Source of the DNA: Opitutus sp. GAS368
Lineage (GTDB): Bacteria; Verrucomicrobiota; Verrucomicrobiia; Opitutales; Opitutaceae
Length of the DNA: 59,390 nt
Direction of reading: 5' to 3'
Assembly (NCBI GenBank): GCA_945859965.1
Contig: CAMAPG010000002.1
Span: 1-59,390 of the forward strand
Shown here in pieces: positions 50,534 to 58,777 of the stretch. The notes under the pieces are model-generated. The model was not told the origin of the DNA. It was given only the letters and a program-made list of their open reading frames with translations, and made no database searches. Within the stretch, counting starts at the first letter, position 1. Each line of letters opens with the position of its first letter. The translations under genes were made by a program, and so were the position numbers.

Positions 50534-51376
50534 TCAACGGCGTTGCTCCACAAAGCCGCCACTCCACTTGAGCTTGGTCCGGAGCACCGCGAAATGGGAG
50601 TAATCCAGGCGCTGGGCGAGCGGCAGCGTGCGCGGCGAAATCGAAATTTCCACGGGCGAACCTTCGCAAAACACGAGGTTGCGCTGGCCGTCCATCGCCA
50701 CGAGGAGCTTGGCGCCCTTGCTGCGACTGTAGATGCGCAGGCGGACATCCTGCCGAAAAATGATCGAGCGGTTGCTCAGGGTATGGGGACAGATCGGGGT
50801 CATCGCGATCGCCTCGACTCCCGGATGGATGATCGGACCTCCGGCGGAGAGATTGTAGGCGGTCGAGCCGGTGGGCGTGGAGAAAATCAAGCCGTCGCAG
50901 GTGTAGTCTGTCACCAATTCCTTGTCCGCATGCACTTCCAGCCGGACCAGGCGGGAGTTGATCTCGTCCTTGATCAGAACGTCGTTGAGCGCGATGTCGT
51001 GCAATCCCGAGCCGGTGGAGCAATCGAGGACCGAGCGGTGTGTCACCCGATAGGCGCCGGCGAGCAGCTCGGCAAAATGGGTGCGCGCTTCATCGGCGGA
51101 AAAGGTGGTGAGAAATCCCAGGCTGCCCCGGTTCACCCCAATGATCGGAACCTGTTCGCGCACCGCCTCCTGCACGACCCCCAGCAGCGTGCCATCGCCG
51201 CCGATGACGCAGCAGGCATCCTGTTCCTTCAGGAAACCGGCTGAAATGGGGAACGTGCTGGTTTGCTTGATCGTCGCTCCCGCGCGTTCCGCCAGCGCGA
51301 TGAGAGCCCGGGCCAGCTCAGGCGCGCCGTCTTTCTCGGGATTGACGACGAAAGCGAGTTTCCGGATGGGCTTCAT
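50534..51376 (-). CDS. nadK: NAD kinase
   Basis: NadK phosphorylates NAD to NADP. The 280-residue protein has the signature GGDGTLL in CCVIGGDGTLLGVVQEAVRE, NRGSLGFLTTFSADEARTHF, LNDVLIKDEINSRLVRLEVH, and YTCDGLIFSTPTGSTAYNLS with AGGPIIHPGVEAIAMTPICP, all strong NAD-kinase landmarks. It leads the reverse run that holds a heptose phosphatase, a kinase and a DNA-repair gene, but a 257-base repeat-containing gap separates it from tlyA. Confidence 0.95.
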   Translation of the reverse strand: MKPIRKLAFVVNPEKDGAPELARALIALAERAGATIKQTSTFPISAGFLKEQDACCVIGGDGTLLGVVQEAVREQVPIIGVNRGSLGFLTTFSADEARTHFAELLAGAYRVTHRSVLDCSTGSGLHDIALNDVLIKDEINSRLVRLEVHADKELVTDYTCDGLIFSTPTGSTAYNLSAGGPIIHPGVEAIAMTPICPHTLSNRSIIFRQDVRLRIYSRSKGAKLLVAMDGQRNLVFCEGSPVEISISPRTLPLAQRLDYSHFAVLRTKLKWSGGFVEQRR

Positions 51377-51446
51377 GGACGTGTACAGATGAACACAGAT
51401 GAGTCCATTTGGGGAAACCTTTTGTTTTTAGCCCGGAGACACAGAG

Positions 51447-51545
51447 AAGAACGCTCAACACCCAACGTTCAACGTCGAACGCTCAAGTAAGGCCGGCCCA
51501 TTGAGCGTTGAACGTTAAAAGTTAAGCGTTGAGCGTTGAGCGTTT
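51447..51545. repeat. GTTGAGCGTT/AACGCTCAAC repeat cluster
   Basis: Repeated words CGCTCAA, CAACGTTCAA, GTTGAACGTT and GTTGAGCGTT form an inverted arrangement around GGCCGGCC (51491-51498). The arms are imperfect direct and inverted repeats. It fills most of the nadK-tlyA gap (51377-51633), in which I see no gene. Confidence 0.65.
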
Positions 51546-51633
51546 TCCGCCGAGCGGCGCGCGCTGAATGAGGCCGCCTCCTCTTCATCCCTCCGTGCTC
51601 TCTGCGTCCTCCGGGTTAAAAACCCCGAAAATC

Positions 51634-52392
51634 TCAGTCTTTTTTCAACCCGAGCAGAAACTCCCGATTTCCATCCGCGCCCGTGATCGGCGAATCCATC
51701 GTCCCGATCCGCCGGCTGCGGGGTAATTCCTGCTGGGCGAATGCAATGATATCGGCCAGTACGGCGTCCTGCACGGCCGGGTCGCGGATCACGCCGCGCC
51801 CCTTGTCGACCTCAGCCTTGCCCGCTTCGAATTGCGGTTTGACGAGCGCGATGAGCAAACCTCCGTGGCGGACAAACGGCCAGACTGCGGGCAGCACGGT
51901 CTTCAGGGAAATAAACGACAGATCCATGACAACCGCATCGAACACGGAGCGCGGCAGGTCGCCGGGCCGGAGATGGCGGGCATTGACCTTTTCGAGATTG
52001 GTCACGCGGGGGTCGCCCAGCAGCTTGGCGTGCAGCTGGGCCCGGCCGACGTCGACACACATGACATCCGCTGCCCCGGCCTGCAGTGCACAGTCGGTGA
52101 ATCCGCCCGTGGAGGCGCCGACGTCGAGTACATGCGCACCGCGCAGATCGATCGCGAATTTTTCGAGAAAGCCCGCGAGTTTTTCGCCTCCGCGGCTGAC
52201 AAAGCGGGGCGGTTGTTCGACGGTCAGTTCGAGATCGACGGGATAATCCTTGCCCGGTTTGTCGAGTCGTTGCGTGCCGCTCAGCACGCGCCCGCTCATG
52301 ATCAGCCCCTTGGCTTGGGCGCGACTGGCCGCGAGTCCGCGCGCGACCAGCAGTTCATCCAGACGTTGTTTGGGCGTCGCCATGTGCGTCAT
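51634..52392 (-). CDS. tlyA: TlyA-family rRNA methyltransferase (S4 plus FtsJ domains)
   Basis: TlyA methylates ribose in rRNA and matters for capreomycin sensitivity in mycobacteria. The 252-residue protein has an N-terminal S4 domain ([20 protein letters not shown]) and an FtsJ-like SAM domain ([80 protein letters not shown]). ATG 52392 overlaps the fpg stop as ATGA; ATG 52383 gives [12 protein letters not shown] and is also plausible. It is coupled to fpg. Confidence 0.94.
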   Translation of the reverse strand: MTHMATPKQRLDELLVARGLAASRAQAKGLIMSGRVLSGTQRLDKPGKDYPVDLELTVEQPPRFVSRGGEKLAGFLEKFAIDLRGAHVLDVGASTGGFTDCALQAGAADVMCVDVGRAQLHAKLLGDPRVTNLEKVNARHLRPGDLPRSVFDAVVMDLSFISLKTVLPAVWPFVRHGGLLIALVKPQFEAGKAEVDKGRGVIRDPAVQDAVLADIIAFAQQELPRSRRIGTMDSPITGADGNREFLLGLKKD

Positions 52393-53216
52393 TTCAACTT
52401 TTGCCGGGCCGGCGACCAGCACGTCGTGCGTCCGCCAATTTCCGCGTGGGCCAGCGGCTTCCCTGTTTTCGGGCAGTGTCCTCCCGGGCGCCAGCGGTGG
52501 CGGAAGAGCCAGCTTTCCGGAATGTTGACGTTGAGATCGCGCGGCAGGCGCCGGCCGCGGCCCGCGATCGCATCGAGGGCCAGCCGGCAGACCGTGCGGC
52601 ATTCTTTCCATAGCCTTTTAATTCCGGCCGCAGTCAACGAGCCCGCTTTCTGTCGCGGATGAATCGCGGCGCGCCAGAGGATTTCATCCGCCATCCAGTT
52701 GCCGATGCCTGGAAAGCGTTCCTGCATCAGCAGCACCGCCTTGATGGGTGCCCGCGCCCGCCGGCGCAGAAAGGGCGCCACGACCGCGGGGGTGAATTGG
52801 GCCGAAAGAATCGGCGGGGCGATTTTGGTCCACCAGGCAGGCGGTTGCTTGCCCACATGGAATTGAACCCGGCCGAACATGCGCGGATCGCTGAAAACCA
52901 AAGCCTGCTTCGCGGTGAACAGCACCAGATGGTCGTGTTTTTTGAGTTCGTAGCCGGCCGGCTTCACCTCGAGCTCCCCACTCATGCCGAGATGGATTCC
53001 CAGCCGCGCGTCACCGGAGAAACGAAACGCCATTTGCTTGGCGGCGGCCTCCGATGATTTTAACCGGGCGCCCGTCAGGGCCCGCTGGAGGGCGGCCGAA
53101 TCGACCCCGCGGAAAATCCGGGCGCGATCGTGCGTTGCGACGCGGAGGACCGTTTTTCCGGCCGCAGCCTGATCCCAGCGCTTGCGGAAATAATCGACTT
53201 CGGCGAGTTCAGGCAT
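52389..53216 (-). CDS. mutM: Fpg/Nei-family DNA glycosylase
   Basis: Fpg excises oxidised purines such as 8-oxoguanine and nicks the backbone. The 275-residue protein starts [20 protein letters not shown], where Pro2 and Glu3 are the catalytic residues. Landmarks are [25 protein letters not shown], and the helix-two-turn-helix with [20 protein letters not shown]. The usual four-Cys zinc finger is changed: only two Cys remain, in [20 protein letters not shown] then CWSPARQ. This reduced finger may be a lineage trait or metal loss. It could also be an endonuclease VIII-type enzyme. ATG 53216 defines the start. Confidence 0.9.
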   Translation of the reverse strand: MPELAEVDYFRKRWDQAAAGKTVLRVATHDRARIFRGVDSAALQRALTGARLKSSEAAAKQMAFRFSGDARLGIHLGMSGELEVKPAGYELKKHDHLVLFTAKQALVFSDPRMFGRVQFHVGKQPPAWWTKIAPPILSAQFTPAVVAPFLRRRARAPIKAVLLMQERFPGIGNWMADEILWRAAIHPRQKAGSLTAAGIKRLWKECRTVCRLALDAIAGRGRRLPRDLNVNIPESWLFRHRWRPGGHCPKTGKPLAHAEIGGRTTCWSPARQKLK

Positions 53217-53280
53217 GGAGGAGCGTAAGAGGTTCAGCCGAAAAAGGGGATAAGGTCGGTTTCGGAAACCCAATCCCCGT

Positions 53281-53415
53281 AAAAATTTGCCACAAAAAGG
53301 CGCAAGAATTTCTGGGGCTTCGGCTCGATTTTTCCGCGCGCTTATAAGCGCAATGGAGGCTCATTCGCAGTCTCAATCCCTTTGTGCCTTTTTGTGGCCA
53401 AAAATTCCGAAGCGG
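53281..53415. repeat. GCCACAAAAAGGC inverted repeat, copy A
   Basis: The left arm TTTGCCACAAAAAGGCGCAA (53286 on) is complementary to TTGTGCCTTTTTGTGGCCAA ending near 53411, with about 80 bases between. A related element lies at 58308..58417. It fills the gap between fpg and the heptose-phosphatase gene. The first 60 bases of the gap show nothing else. Confidence 0.75.
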
Positions 53416-53450
53416 GATTTCGCTGCAGACATGATCTTCGCCTGCCACGA

Positions 53451-53981
53451 TCATTTGAGGGTGGCGGCGAATTCGGAGAGGTTTTCGTAAACCGGCACGC
53501 GTTGCAGGGCGACTTCGGGCAAAGTTTGCGGATCGACCTTGCCGGTCCGAACGGCGGCCACGTTGATTTTTGCGTTCAGGCCCGCACCCAGATCCGCCGC
53601 CGAATCGCCCACCATCCAGCACTGCGCCGGATCGAGGGCGTGCTTGGCGATCATTTCGAGTATGAAGCGCGGCGAGGGCTTGCGATAAACGACCGGCTGG
53701 TCCGGGGCTTCGGGTGCGATGCACACCTCCGTGAAAACGGGGCGGGGCAGTTCCAGCAATTCCTCCAGGCGCGCGTTGACCCGCAGCGTGTCTTCGAGCG
53801 TGTGCAAACCACGGCCAATGCCGGACTGATTCGTGAAAAGAAAAAGTTGGTAGCCCCGGCTGCGGGCCAGGCACAGGCCGTCGAGTGCCCCGGGGAGAAG
53901 TTCTACTCCCATCGGGTCGGCGAGATAAACCTTGTCGATGATAAGCGTTCCGTCGCGATCGAGGAAAAGTGCTTTGGCCAT
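53451..53981 (-). CDS. gmhB: HAD phosphatase, likely heptose 1,7-bisphosphate 7-phosphatase
   Basis: A 176-residue HAD-IIIA hydrolase. The catalytic motif LFLDRDGTLIIDKVYLADPM (Asp8, Asp10) is followed by FTNQSGIGRGLHTLEDTLRV, VVYRKPSPRFILEMIAKHAL and the acidic CWMVGDSAADLGAGLNAKIN. GmhB removes the 7-phosphate of heptose bisphosphate in LPS precursor synthesis. The paired kinase gene downstream in the operon supports this. The Cys/His zinc loop usual in GmhB is mostly absent (CIAPEAPDQPVVYRKP), so other HAD-IIIA roles remain possible. Confidence 0.82.
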   Translation of the reverse strand: MAKALFLDRDGTLIIDKVYLADPMGVELLPGALDGLCLARSRGYQLFLFTNQSGIGRGLHTLEDTLRVNARLEELLELPRPVFTEVCIAPEAPDQPVVYRKPSPRFILEMIAKHALDPAQCWMVGDSAADLGAGLNAKINVAAVRTGKVDPQTLPEVALQRVPVYENLSEFAATLK

Positions 53982-54011
53982 GGAATTTTCCCGTGCGGAG
54001 AAAGTCGTTCC

Positions 54012-54998
54012 CTACCGGTGGTTGACGTATGCGATCAGTTCGGCCGGCGAGACGGTCGCAGTGCCGAGCTTGCTGACCACCACGCCGGAGGCGGCGTTGG
54101 CGAAATGAGCCGCGGTTTCCAGGTCCGCGCCGGCCGCCAGTGCGAGCACAAGTCCGGCGATGGAGGTGTCGCCCGCTCCGGAGACATCGAAGACTTCACG
54201 GGCGGCGGTGGGAATCTGCCGCACGACCTCGCCATCGCGGCTGAGAAGGAGGCCGTCCTCGCTCAGGGTGATCACGAGATTGCGCGGGTGGTATTTCTCG
54301 TGGAGGCGGCGGCAGATTTCTTTGGCAGGGAAAGGCGCGTGCGGGCTGAGTTCGATGCCGGCCAGGAGCGCGGCTTCCTTGCGGTTGGGAGTGATCAGGT
54401 CCAATCCCGAGAAGGAGAGGGGACGCTTGGGTTTTGGGTCGAGCGCGATGAACGTGCCGGCGGCCCGGCCCAGGGCGACCACCCGCGCCACCAGGGAATC
54501 GTCGATCAGTCCCTTGGCATAGTCCGAGATGATCACCGCGTCGGCCGAGCGGATGGCGGGACCGAGCAATGCGTCCAGCTTGGAGGGTTCGATCCGGTAC
54601 GAGTCAGGCGGCGACTCGCGATCGAGCCGGCAGAGTTGCTGGTGCTGTACCAGAACCCGCGTTTTCACGATCGTGGCGCCGCGGCCGGGCGTCGCGAGTA
54701 CCTTGATGCCTTTGTCGGAAAAAATGCCCTTCAGCCGTTCGCCCGCTTCATCGCGGCCGAGGAAACCGGCGACGGTGCACTGGGCGTTGAGCGAGGCGAT
54801 GTTCAGGGCGACGTTGCCCGCGCCGCCTGCGGTGAAGGAGTCGCGGTTGATGTCCACGACCGGCACCGGCGCCTCGGGCGAAATGCGCGTGGCGTCGCCC
54901 CACATGTAATGGTCGAGCATCATGTCGCCGATGACGAGGATGCGGAGGCCGGCGATTTTCTTCAGCAGTGCGCGGATTTTGGGAGCGGTGATGGCCAT
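54012..54998 (-). CDS. hldA: D-glycero-beta-D-manno-heptose-7-phosphate kinase (PfkB family)
   Basis: A 328-residue ribokinase-type sugar kinase. It has the opening LRILVIGDMMLDHYMWGDAT, SPEAPVPVVDINRDSFTAGG and AGNVALNIASLNAQCTVAGF, then ADAVIISDYAKGLIDDSLVA, LITPNRKEAALLAG and the anion-hole motif VSGAGDTSIAGLVLALAAGA. It matches the kinase half of HldE (RfaE1). The nucleotidyltransferase domain that is fused in HldE is absent here, so this is the split form. ATG 54998 gives the family start. It follows the M24 peptidase by one base. Confidence 0.92.
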   Translation of the reverse strand: MAITAPKIRALLKKIAGLRILVIGDMMLDHYMWGDATRISPEAPVPVVDINRDSFTAGGAGNVALNIASLNAQCTVAGFLGRDEAGERLKGIFSDKGIKVLATPGRGATIVKTRVLVQHQQLCRLDRESPPDSYRIEPSKLDALLGPAIRSADAVIISDYAKGLIDDSLVARVVALGRAAGTFIALDPKPKRPLSFSGLDLITPNRKEAALLAGIELSPHAPFPAKEICRRLHEKYHPRNLVITLSEDGLLLSRDGEVVRQIPTAAREVFDVSGAGDTSIAGLVLALAAGADLETAAHFANAASGVVVSKLGTATVSPAELIAYVNHR

Positions 54999-54999
54999 G

Positions 55000-56178
55000 T
55001 TAGCGAAGTTCCCAGGCGTACGGGGCGGAGGATAAAAATTTGGGCCCGGTGGCGGTGACTTGCACCACGTCCTCGATCCGGCAGCCGCCAAGGCCGGGGT
55101 AATAAAGTCCGGGCTCGACCGTGACGACGGAACGGTTGCGGAGGATGTAATCGATGCTGCCGCTGACGCGGGGCACTTCATGGATCGCCAGGCCGAGTCC
55201 ATGGCCCGTGCCGTGGAAAAATCCGACGGAGCCTTTTTTGCCGTGCTTCGTTTCGTAGCCCCGCTGGTGGAAGACCTCGACCACCTTCGCGTGGACCGTG
55301 CGGCCGTTCACCCCCGCACGAATTTCCCGCAAGGCCGCCAGCTGGGCCGCGCGCACGGCGGCGACCAGCGCTCGCTGGGCGTCGCTGGCTTTGCCGCGGA
55401 GAAATGTGCGCGTCATGTCGCCGTAATAACCCGTTGCGGTGACGCGGGGAAAAACATCGACGATGATCAGTTCGTTGGCACGCAACGGGCCCGAGCCGCG
55501 ATGGTGCGGATCGCAGGCCTGGTCACCGCCGGCGGCAATGGTGTTGAGCGACGTAGCCCCGGCCTCGAGGCAGGCGATTTCGATGGCGAACTTGAGGCGT
55601 TCGCTGGTCAACTGCTTGCCTTGGTAAATGAGCCGGCCGTTTTTGATTTTGCTCGCCCGCAGCACGCGCTCGGCGGCGGCGATGCCGCGCGCGCTGCAGC
55701 GGTTGCCCTCTCGAATGGCGGCGGCTTCCGCAGGGGTCTTGAGTTCGCGTTCGGGAAAAAGCGGCCCGTCGGCCACTTCAAGGTCGAGCCCGAGCTCGAA
55801 CAGTTTCTCGTAGATTCCCGCGGGGAAGTCTTGGGGAATGGTGAAGCGCGTCTGCTTCAGCTCCTGCGCGAGCAGGGAAATGACCTCGGCTGCGCCAACT
55901 TTGCGGTGGGGCCAGAGCGACCGGGCGCGTTGCAGATAAGGCTCCAGCGGCAGGACGCTGTCGAAGGCCGAGTGTTTGCGCACGCGGCCGAACTCGAGCG
56001 CGTTGACCACGGCGTACTTCCGTCCGCGCACGCCCAGCGCGATGAAAGGGTCGGGCACACCCACCCGGCCGAAATAGAGCGCGTCGGCGCTGGTTTCAGT
56101 GTCGGCGTACAGCAGGGGGGCAAAGGTTTTTTTGGCAGCCACGGGAGAGGAGGTTTCGGCTCGAAAACGATTAGCCAC
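55000..56178 (-). CDS. M24-family aminopeptidase (Xaa-Pro type)
   Basis: A 392-residue metallopeptidase. The N-terminal domain (about 1-140) is the creatinase-like part, and the pita-bread domain follows. Metal ligands are in ELIIVDVFPRVTATGYYGDM (two Asp), FHGTGHGLGLAIHEVPRV (His), VVTVEPGLYYPGLGG (Glu) and CRIEDVVQVT (Glu). It probably acts on peptides with Pro at position two. The first start is GTG 56178; a shorter form is possible. It lies one base before the heptose kinase gene, so they are likely cotranscribed although unrelated in function. Confidence 0.9.
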   Translation of the reverse strand: MANRFRAETSSPVAAKKTFAPLLYADTETSADALYFGRVGVPDPFIALGVRGRKYAVVNALEFGRVRKHSAFDSVLPLEPYLQRARSLWPHRKVGAAEVISLLAQELKQTRFTIPQDFPAGIYEKLFELGLDLEVADGPLFPERELKTPAEAAAIREGNRCSARGIAAAERVLRASKIKNGRLIYQGKQLTSERLKFAIEIACLEAGATSLNTIAAGGDQACDPHHRGSGPLRANELIIVDVFPRVTATGYYGDMTRTFLRGKASDAQRALVAAVRAAQLAALREIRAGVNGRTVHAKVVEVFHQRGYETKHGKKGSVGFFHGTGHGLGLAIHEVPRVSGSIDYILRNRSVVTVEPGLYYPGLGGCRIEDVVQVTATGPKFLSSAPYAWELR

Positions 56179-56226
56179 AGACTCGGCGGAAAACGCAAAT
56201 CCGGTTTCTCCGGACCGGTGAGATCG

Positions 56227-57087
56227 TCACTTCGATTTCAACCGCACTTCAAACAGCTTGGGCCAGTTCTTTCCGGTGACGAAGAGCCTGTCTCCGGCTG
56301 CGTCATAAGCCAGACCGTTGAGGACATCGGTGCCCGGACTGCGGTCTCCCGGCGCGAGCAGGCCGGAGAAATCGATCAGGCCCAGAACTTTTCCAGTCGC
56401 TGGATCGATGCGCGCCACGGCCGGCGTCTGCCAGATGTTGGCGAAAATTTCCCCTTTGATGTATTCCAGTTCGTTTAACTGAGCGAGCGGCTGGCCTTGA
56501 TTCCAGACCTCGATGGTGCGCGTCACCTGGAACGTGTGGGGATCGAGGAAGCGGATCCGGTTTGTCCCGTCGCTCATGATCAGCGAATGTCCGTCCGTGG
56601 TCAGGCCCCAGCCTTCGCCCTCGTAGGCAAATTCCTTTTCCCGCTCCAGTGTGTCGAGCCGGTACACAAAGCCTTGGTGATTTTGCCAGGTCAGCTGGAA
56701 AATCCGGTTGTCCAGCACCGTCATGCCTTCCGCAAAATACTGGGCGGACAACCGCACTTCCTCCAATACCCGCCCGGTGGACAGGTCGACTTTCCGCAGG
56801 CTGGAGCGTCCGTTCAGCCCGGTGCTCTCCAGCAAAATACCTTTGAGGAAAACCAGGCCCTGGGTGAAGGCGTGAGGGTCATGCGGCCAGACATTCACCA
56901 CGTCGTAGGTATAAAGCGGGACTTCCGCGGCCGGCGCTCCGCGCGCTGGCGCGCCGTGGTCCACCTGCCCGCCGCTCGCCGGGGGCGTGGCGGGCTTCTC
57001 TTTGCAACCGGCGGATAACGTCAGGCCCAATCCCAACAGGCAGGAGACAACAGTGCGGCGGAGCATCACGTTTCTTTCGTGAGGCAT
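56227..57087 (-). CDS. glutaminyl-peptide cyclotransferase, lipoprotein
   Basis: Glutaminyl cyclase forms pyroglutamate at the N-terminus of peptides. The 286-residue protein has a lipoprotein signal (RRTVVSCLLGLGLTLSAGC) and a beta-propeller of the plant/bacterial type: WPHDPHAFTQGLVFLKGILL, ESTGLNGRSSLRKVDLSTGR, FAEGMTVLDNRIFQLTWQNH, EGEGWGLTTDGHSLIMSDGT and LNELEYIKGEIFANIWQTPA. ATG 57087 was used; ATG 57066 starts closer to the signal. The target proteins are unknown. Confidence 0.9.
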   Translation of the reverse strand: MPHERNVMLRRTVVSCLLGLGLTLSAGCKEKPATPPASGGQVDHGAPARGAPAAEVPLYTYDVVNVWPHDPHAFTQGLVFLKGILLESTGLNGRSSLRKVDLSTGRVLEEVRLSAQYFAEGMTVLDNRIFQLTWQNHQGFVYRLDTLEREKEFAYEGEGWGLTTDGHSLIMSDGTNRIRFLDPHTFQVTRTIEVWNQGQPLAQLNELEYIKGEIFANIWQTPAVARIDPATGKVLGLIDFSGLLAPGDRSPGTDVLNGLAYDAAGDRLFVTGKNWPKLFEVRLKSK

Positions 57088-57137
57088 GGTCGCCCGTGGT
57101 TCAATCGCCAAGCGTGGCCTGAAAGCCGCGCCGCCGC

Positions 57138-57575
57138 TTACTCCTTCGGGATTTCGTTGTCCGTCCGCAAGACCAGCACCGGAGTCTTGGTCTTCACCCA
57201 GACTTCGGCTTCCTTGAAATTTTTCGCGGGCACGTTTTCCAGCGCCTCGCCCACGGTCTTGGCCGGGTAGAGCCGGCCTTTCCGGGTGGTGTTGTAATCG
57301 TAGACGCTGCGGAAAATGCGCTCCTGGGTCGTCGCCGGGCTCTCGCTCTCGGGGATTTGCAGGACCCAGCCCACGAAATCGTTCTTTGGGAGGCGGCCCT
57401 CGGGATCGCTCACCAGGATGGCGAACTGCTTTTTGACCGCCGGCGGCTTGTCTTCGTCGCCCGTGTCCGGCTGCACCACCAGGTTCATCTCCTCCATCAC
57501 GCGCCGGAGCACGGAAGGATCGATGTGGTTTTTCTTCAAAATCTCGGCGACTTTACTGACATCAATTTTCGGCAT
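57138..57575 (-). CDS. unknown 145-residue protein
   Basis: Not recognised. From ATG 57575 the product reads MPKIDVSKVAEILKKNHIDP, SVLRRVMEEMNLVVQPDTG, VKKQFAILVSDPEGRLPKND, FVGWVLQIPESESPATTQER, IFRSVYDYNTTRKGRLYPAK, TVGEALENVPAKNFKEAEVW. It is soluble and Lys/Glu-rich, with no signal and no motif I know. A longer frame to 58019 is antisense to the NUDIX gene and not real. It starts 60 bases from the divergent NUDIX gene, so the two may share a promoter region. Confidence 0.75.
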   Translation of the reverse strand: MPKIDVSKVAEILKKNHIDPSVLRRVMEEMNLVVQPDTGDEDKPPAVKKQFAILVSDPEGRLPKNDFVGWVLQIPESESPATTQERIFRSVYDYNTTRKGRLYPAKTVGEALENVPAKNFKEAEVWVKTKTPVLVLRTDNEIPKE

Positions 57576-57635
57576 GGGAAATTCTCTTTGGGAAGAACGA
57601 ATGGACACGAACGCGCCGCAATGTAAAGGCCTGCG

Positions 57636-58145
57636 ATGAGCGAGGAATTCTTCGACATCGTAAATCCGCACGACGAAGTCATCGGCCGTGCGCTGCGGCG
57701 CGAGGTGCATGCCTCCGGCCTGTGGCACCGGGCAATCCACGTCCTGGTGTTCGACCGCCTGGGACGGGTGTTTCTCCAGAAACGGTCGATGCTCAAGGAC
57801 ATGGCGCCCGGCTTGTGGGACTCCTCCTGCTCCGGCCACGTCGATTCCGGGGAAGACTATGATGCGGCGGCGACCCGTGAACTGGGCGAAGAGCTCGGTT
57901 TGCCAGAACCGGAGGCGAAGGCGCGGGAGCGCTGGTTTCGGAAAGAGGCATGCCGGGAAACCGGTTGGGAATTCGTCTGGGTGTACCGGCTCCGGCACGA
58001 GGGACCCTTCGTACTGCATCCGGAGGAAATCTCTGGCGGCGAATGGCTCGCGCCGGACGAAGTGACTGCGCGGATGGCAAGGCGGCCGGAGGACTATGCC
58101 CCGGCGTTTCGCCTGCTATGGGGCATCGCGGCGCAGAAGCCCTAG
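57636..58145 (+). CDS. NUDIX hydrolase, IPP-isomerase-like
   Basis: A 169-residue NUDIX protein of the YfcD/IDI-like kind. The Nudix box is SGHVDSGEDYDAAATRELGE followed by ELGL, matching GX5EX7REUXEEXGU. The N-terminus FDIVNPHDEVIGRALRREVH and HRAIHVLVFDRLGRVFLQKR fit the group of IPP isomerase-like hydrolases. The isomerase activity is unproven. Its TAG stop belongs to the left end of MITE copy 3 (CCC TAG). It is divergent from the unknown gene at 57138. Confidence 0.9.
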   Translation: MSEEFFDIVNPHDEVIGRALRREVHASGLWHRAIHVLVFDRLGRVFLQKRSMLKDMAPGLWDSSCSGHVDSGEDYDAAATRELGEELGLPEPEAKARERWFRKEACRETGWEFVWVYRLRHEGPFVLHPEEISGGEWLAPDEVTARMARRPEDYAPAFRLLWGIAAQKP

Positions 58146-58268
58146 GAACTGTTTGGGAGTTCGTCTCTCCGAGTAGCGAAAGCCGTGAGGCTTTCGTCCG
58201 AACCCGAAACGCTCACGCGTTTCGCTACGAGAATCCAAGGCAAGCGGCATTTCCCAAACAGCCCTTAT
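58142..58268 (-). repeat. MITE-like element, copy 3 (127 bp)
   Basis: The left CTAG at 58142-58145 is the stop of the NUDIX gene. Terminal arms are GAACTGTTTGGGAG and GGGCTGTTTGGGAA. The right CTAG is replaced by TTAT at 58265-58268. It is the same sequence and orientation as copy 2 without the 30 bp insertion, and the reverse of copy 1. Confidence 0.88.
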
Positions 58269-58307
58269 GCATCTGCAATTTAATTTGGCCCATGATTCCC
58301 GGACCGG

Positions 58308-58417
58308 TTTTGGCCACGAAAAGGCACGAAATGACACGATAACAGCGGGATCTTTCTGAGAGATCCGAGTCCAGGATTTTTTTTGCGTCATTTCATGCCT
58401 TTTTGTGGCAAAAAATT
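58308..58417. repeat. GCCACAAAAAGGC inverted repeat, copy B
   Basis: The left arm TTTTGGCCACGAAAAGGCAC (58308 on) pairs with GCCTTTTTGTGGCAAAAA ending near 58415. GAAATGACAC on the inner side of the left arm matches GCGTCATTTC on the right. It is related to the element at 53281..53415. The gap 58269-58461 holds this element and no gene that I can support. Confidence 0.75.
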
Positions 58418-58461
58418 CCGAGGCTTGGACTTGGCCGCGGCCCCGCGTTATCGAAAAGGCC

Positions 58462-58755
58462 CTAGAATGACGGCGAACTGCGGAAGCGCCGGCCGGAGAT
58501 TTTTCCCGCCCCGACGTTTTCGCTCAGGCGTTTTATTTCCTCGAACTGCTTCTGGGAAATCAACCGGCGCGGCACCCGTTTTTCCGCCTCGTAAATCAAC
58601 TTGGCCCGATCGTCGTCGTTCGGGATGTGTTCCTCCCACGAGGTATGGTGACCTTGGTGGCGCGTCCATTCAATGTTGCCGCCATGGACGACGACATTGA
58701 CCTGATACTTCCCCTGCTCGGGGTTCTTGTTCCACCAGCCAAACTCGATGCTCAT
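58462..58755 (-). CDS. unknown 97-residue soluble protein
   Basis: Not recognised. From ATG 58755 it reads MSIEFGWWNKNPEQGKYQVN, VVVHGGNIEWTRHQGHHTSW, EEHIPNDDDRAKLIYEAEKR, VPRRLISQKQFEEIKRLSEN. It is aromatic- and His-rich at the front, charged at the back, without signal or TM. The longer frame start at 58797 is within the phosphoesterase gene. It is separated by 22 bases from the upstream phosphoesterase stop and may be cotranscribed. An enzyme or binding role cannot be named. Confidence 0.6.
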   Translation of the reverse strand: MSIEFGWWNKNPEQGKYQVNVVVHGGNIEWTRHQGHHTSWEEHIPNDDDRAKLIYEAEKRVPRRLISQKQFEEIKRLSENVGAGKISGRRFRSSPSF

Positions 58756-58777
58756 CCCAATGGGTTTCGGCGAAAGT

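Noticed and set aside
53382-55058. 558-codon forward open frame
   Set aside because: Antisense to the heptose phosphatase and kinase genes; composition is Gly/Arg/Val-rich and lacks any domain.
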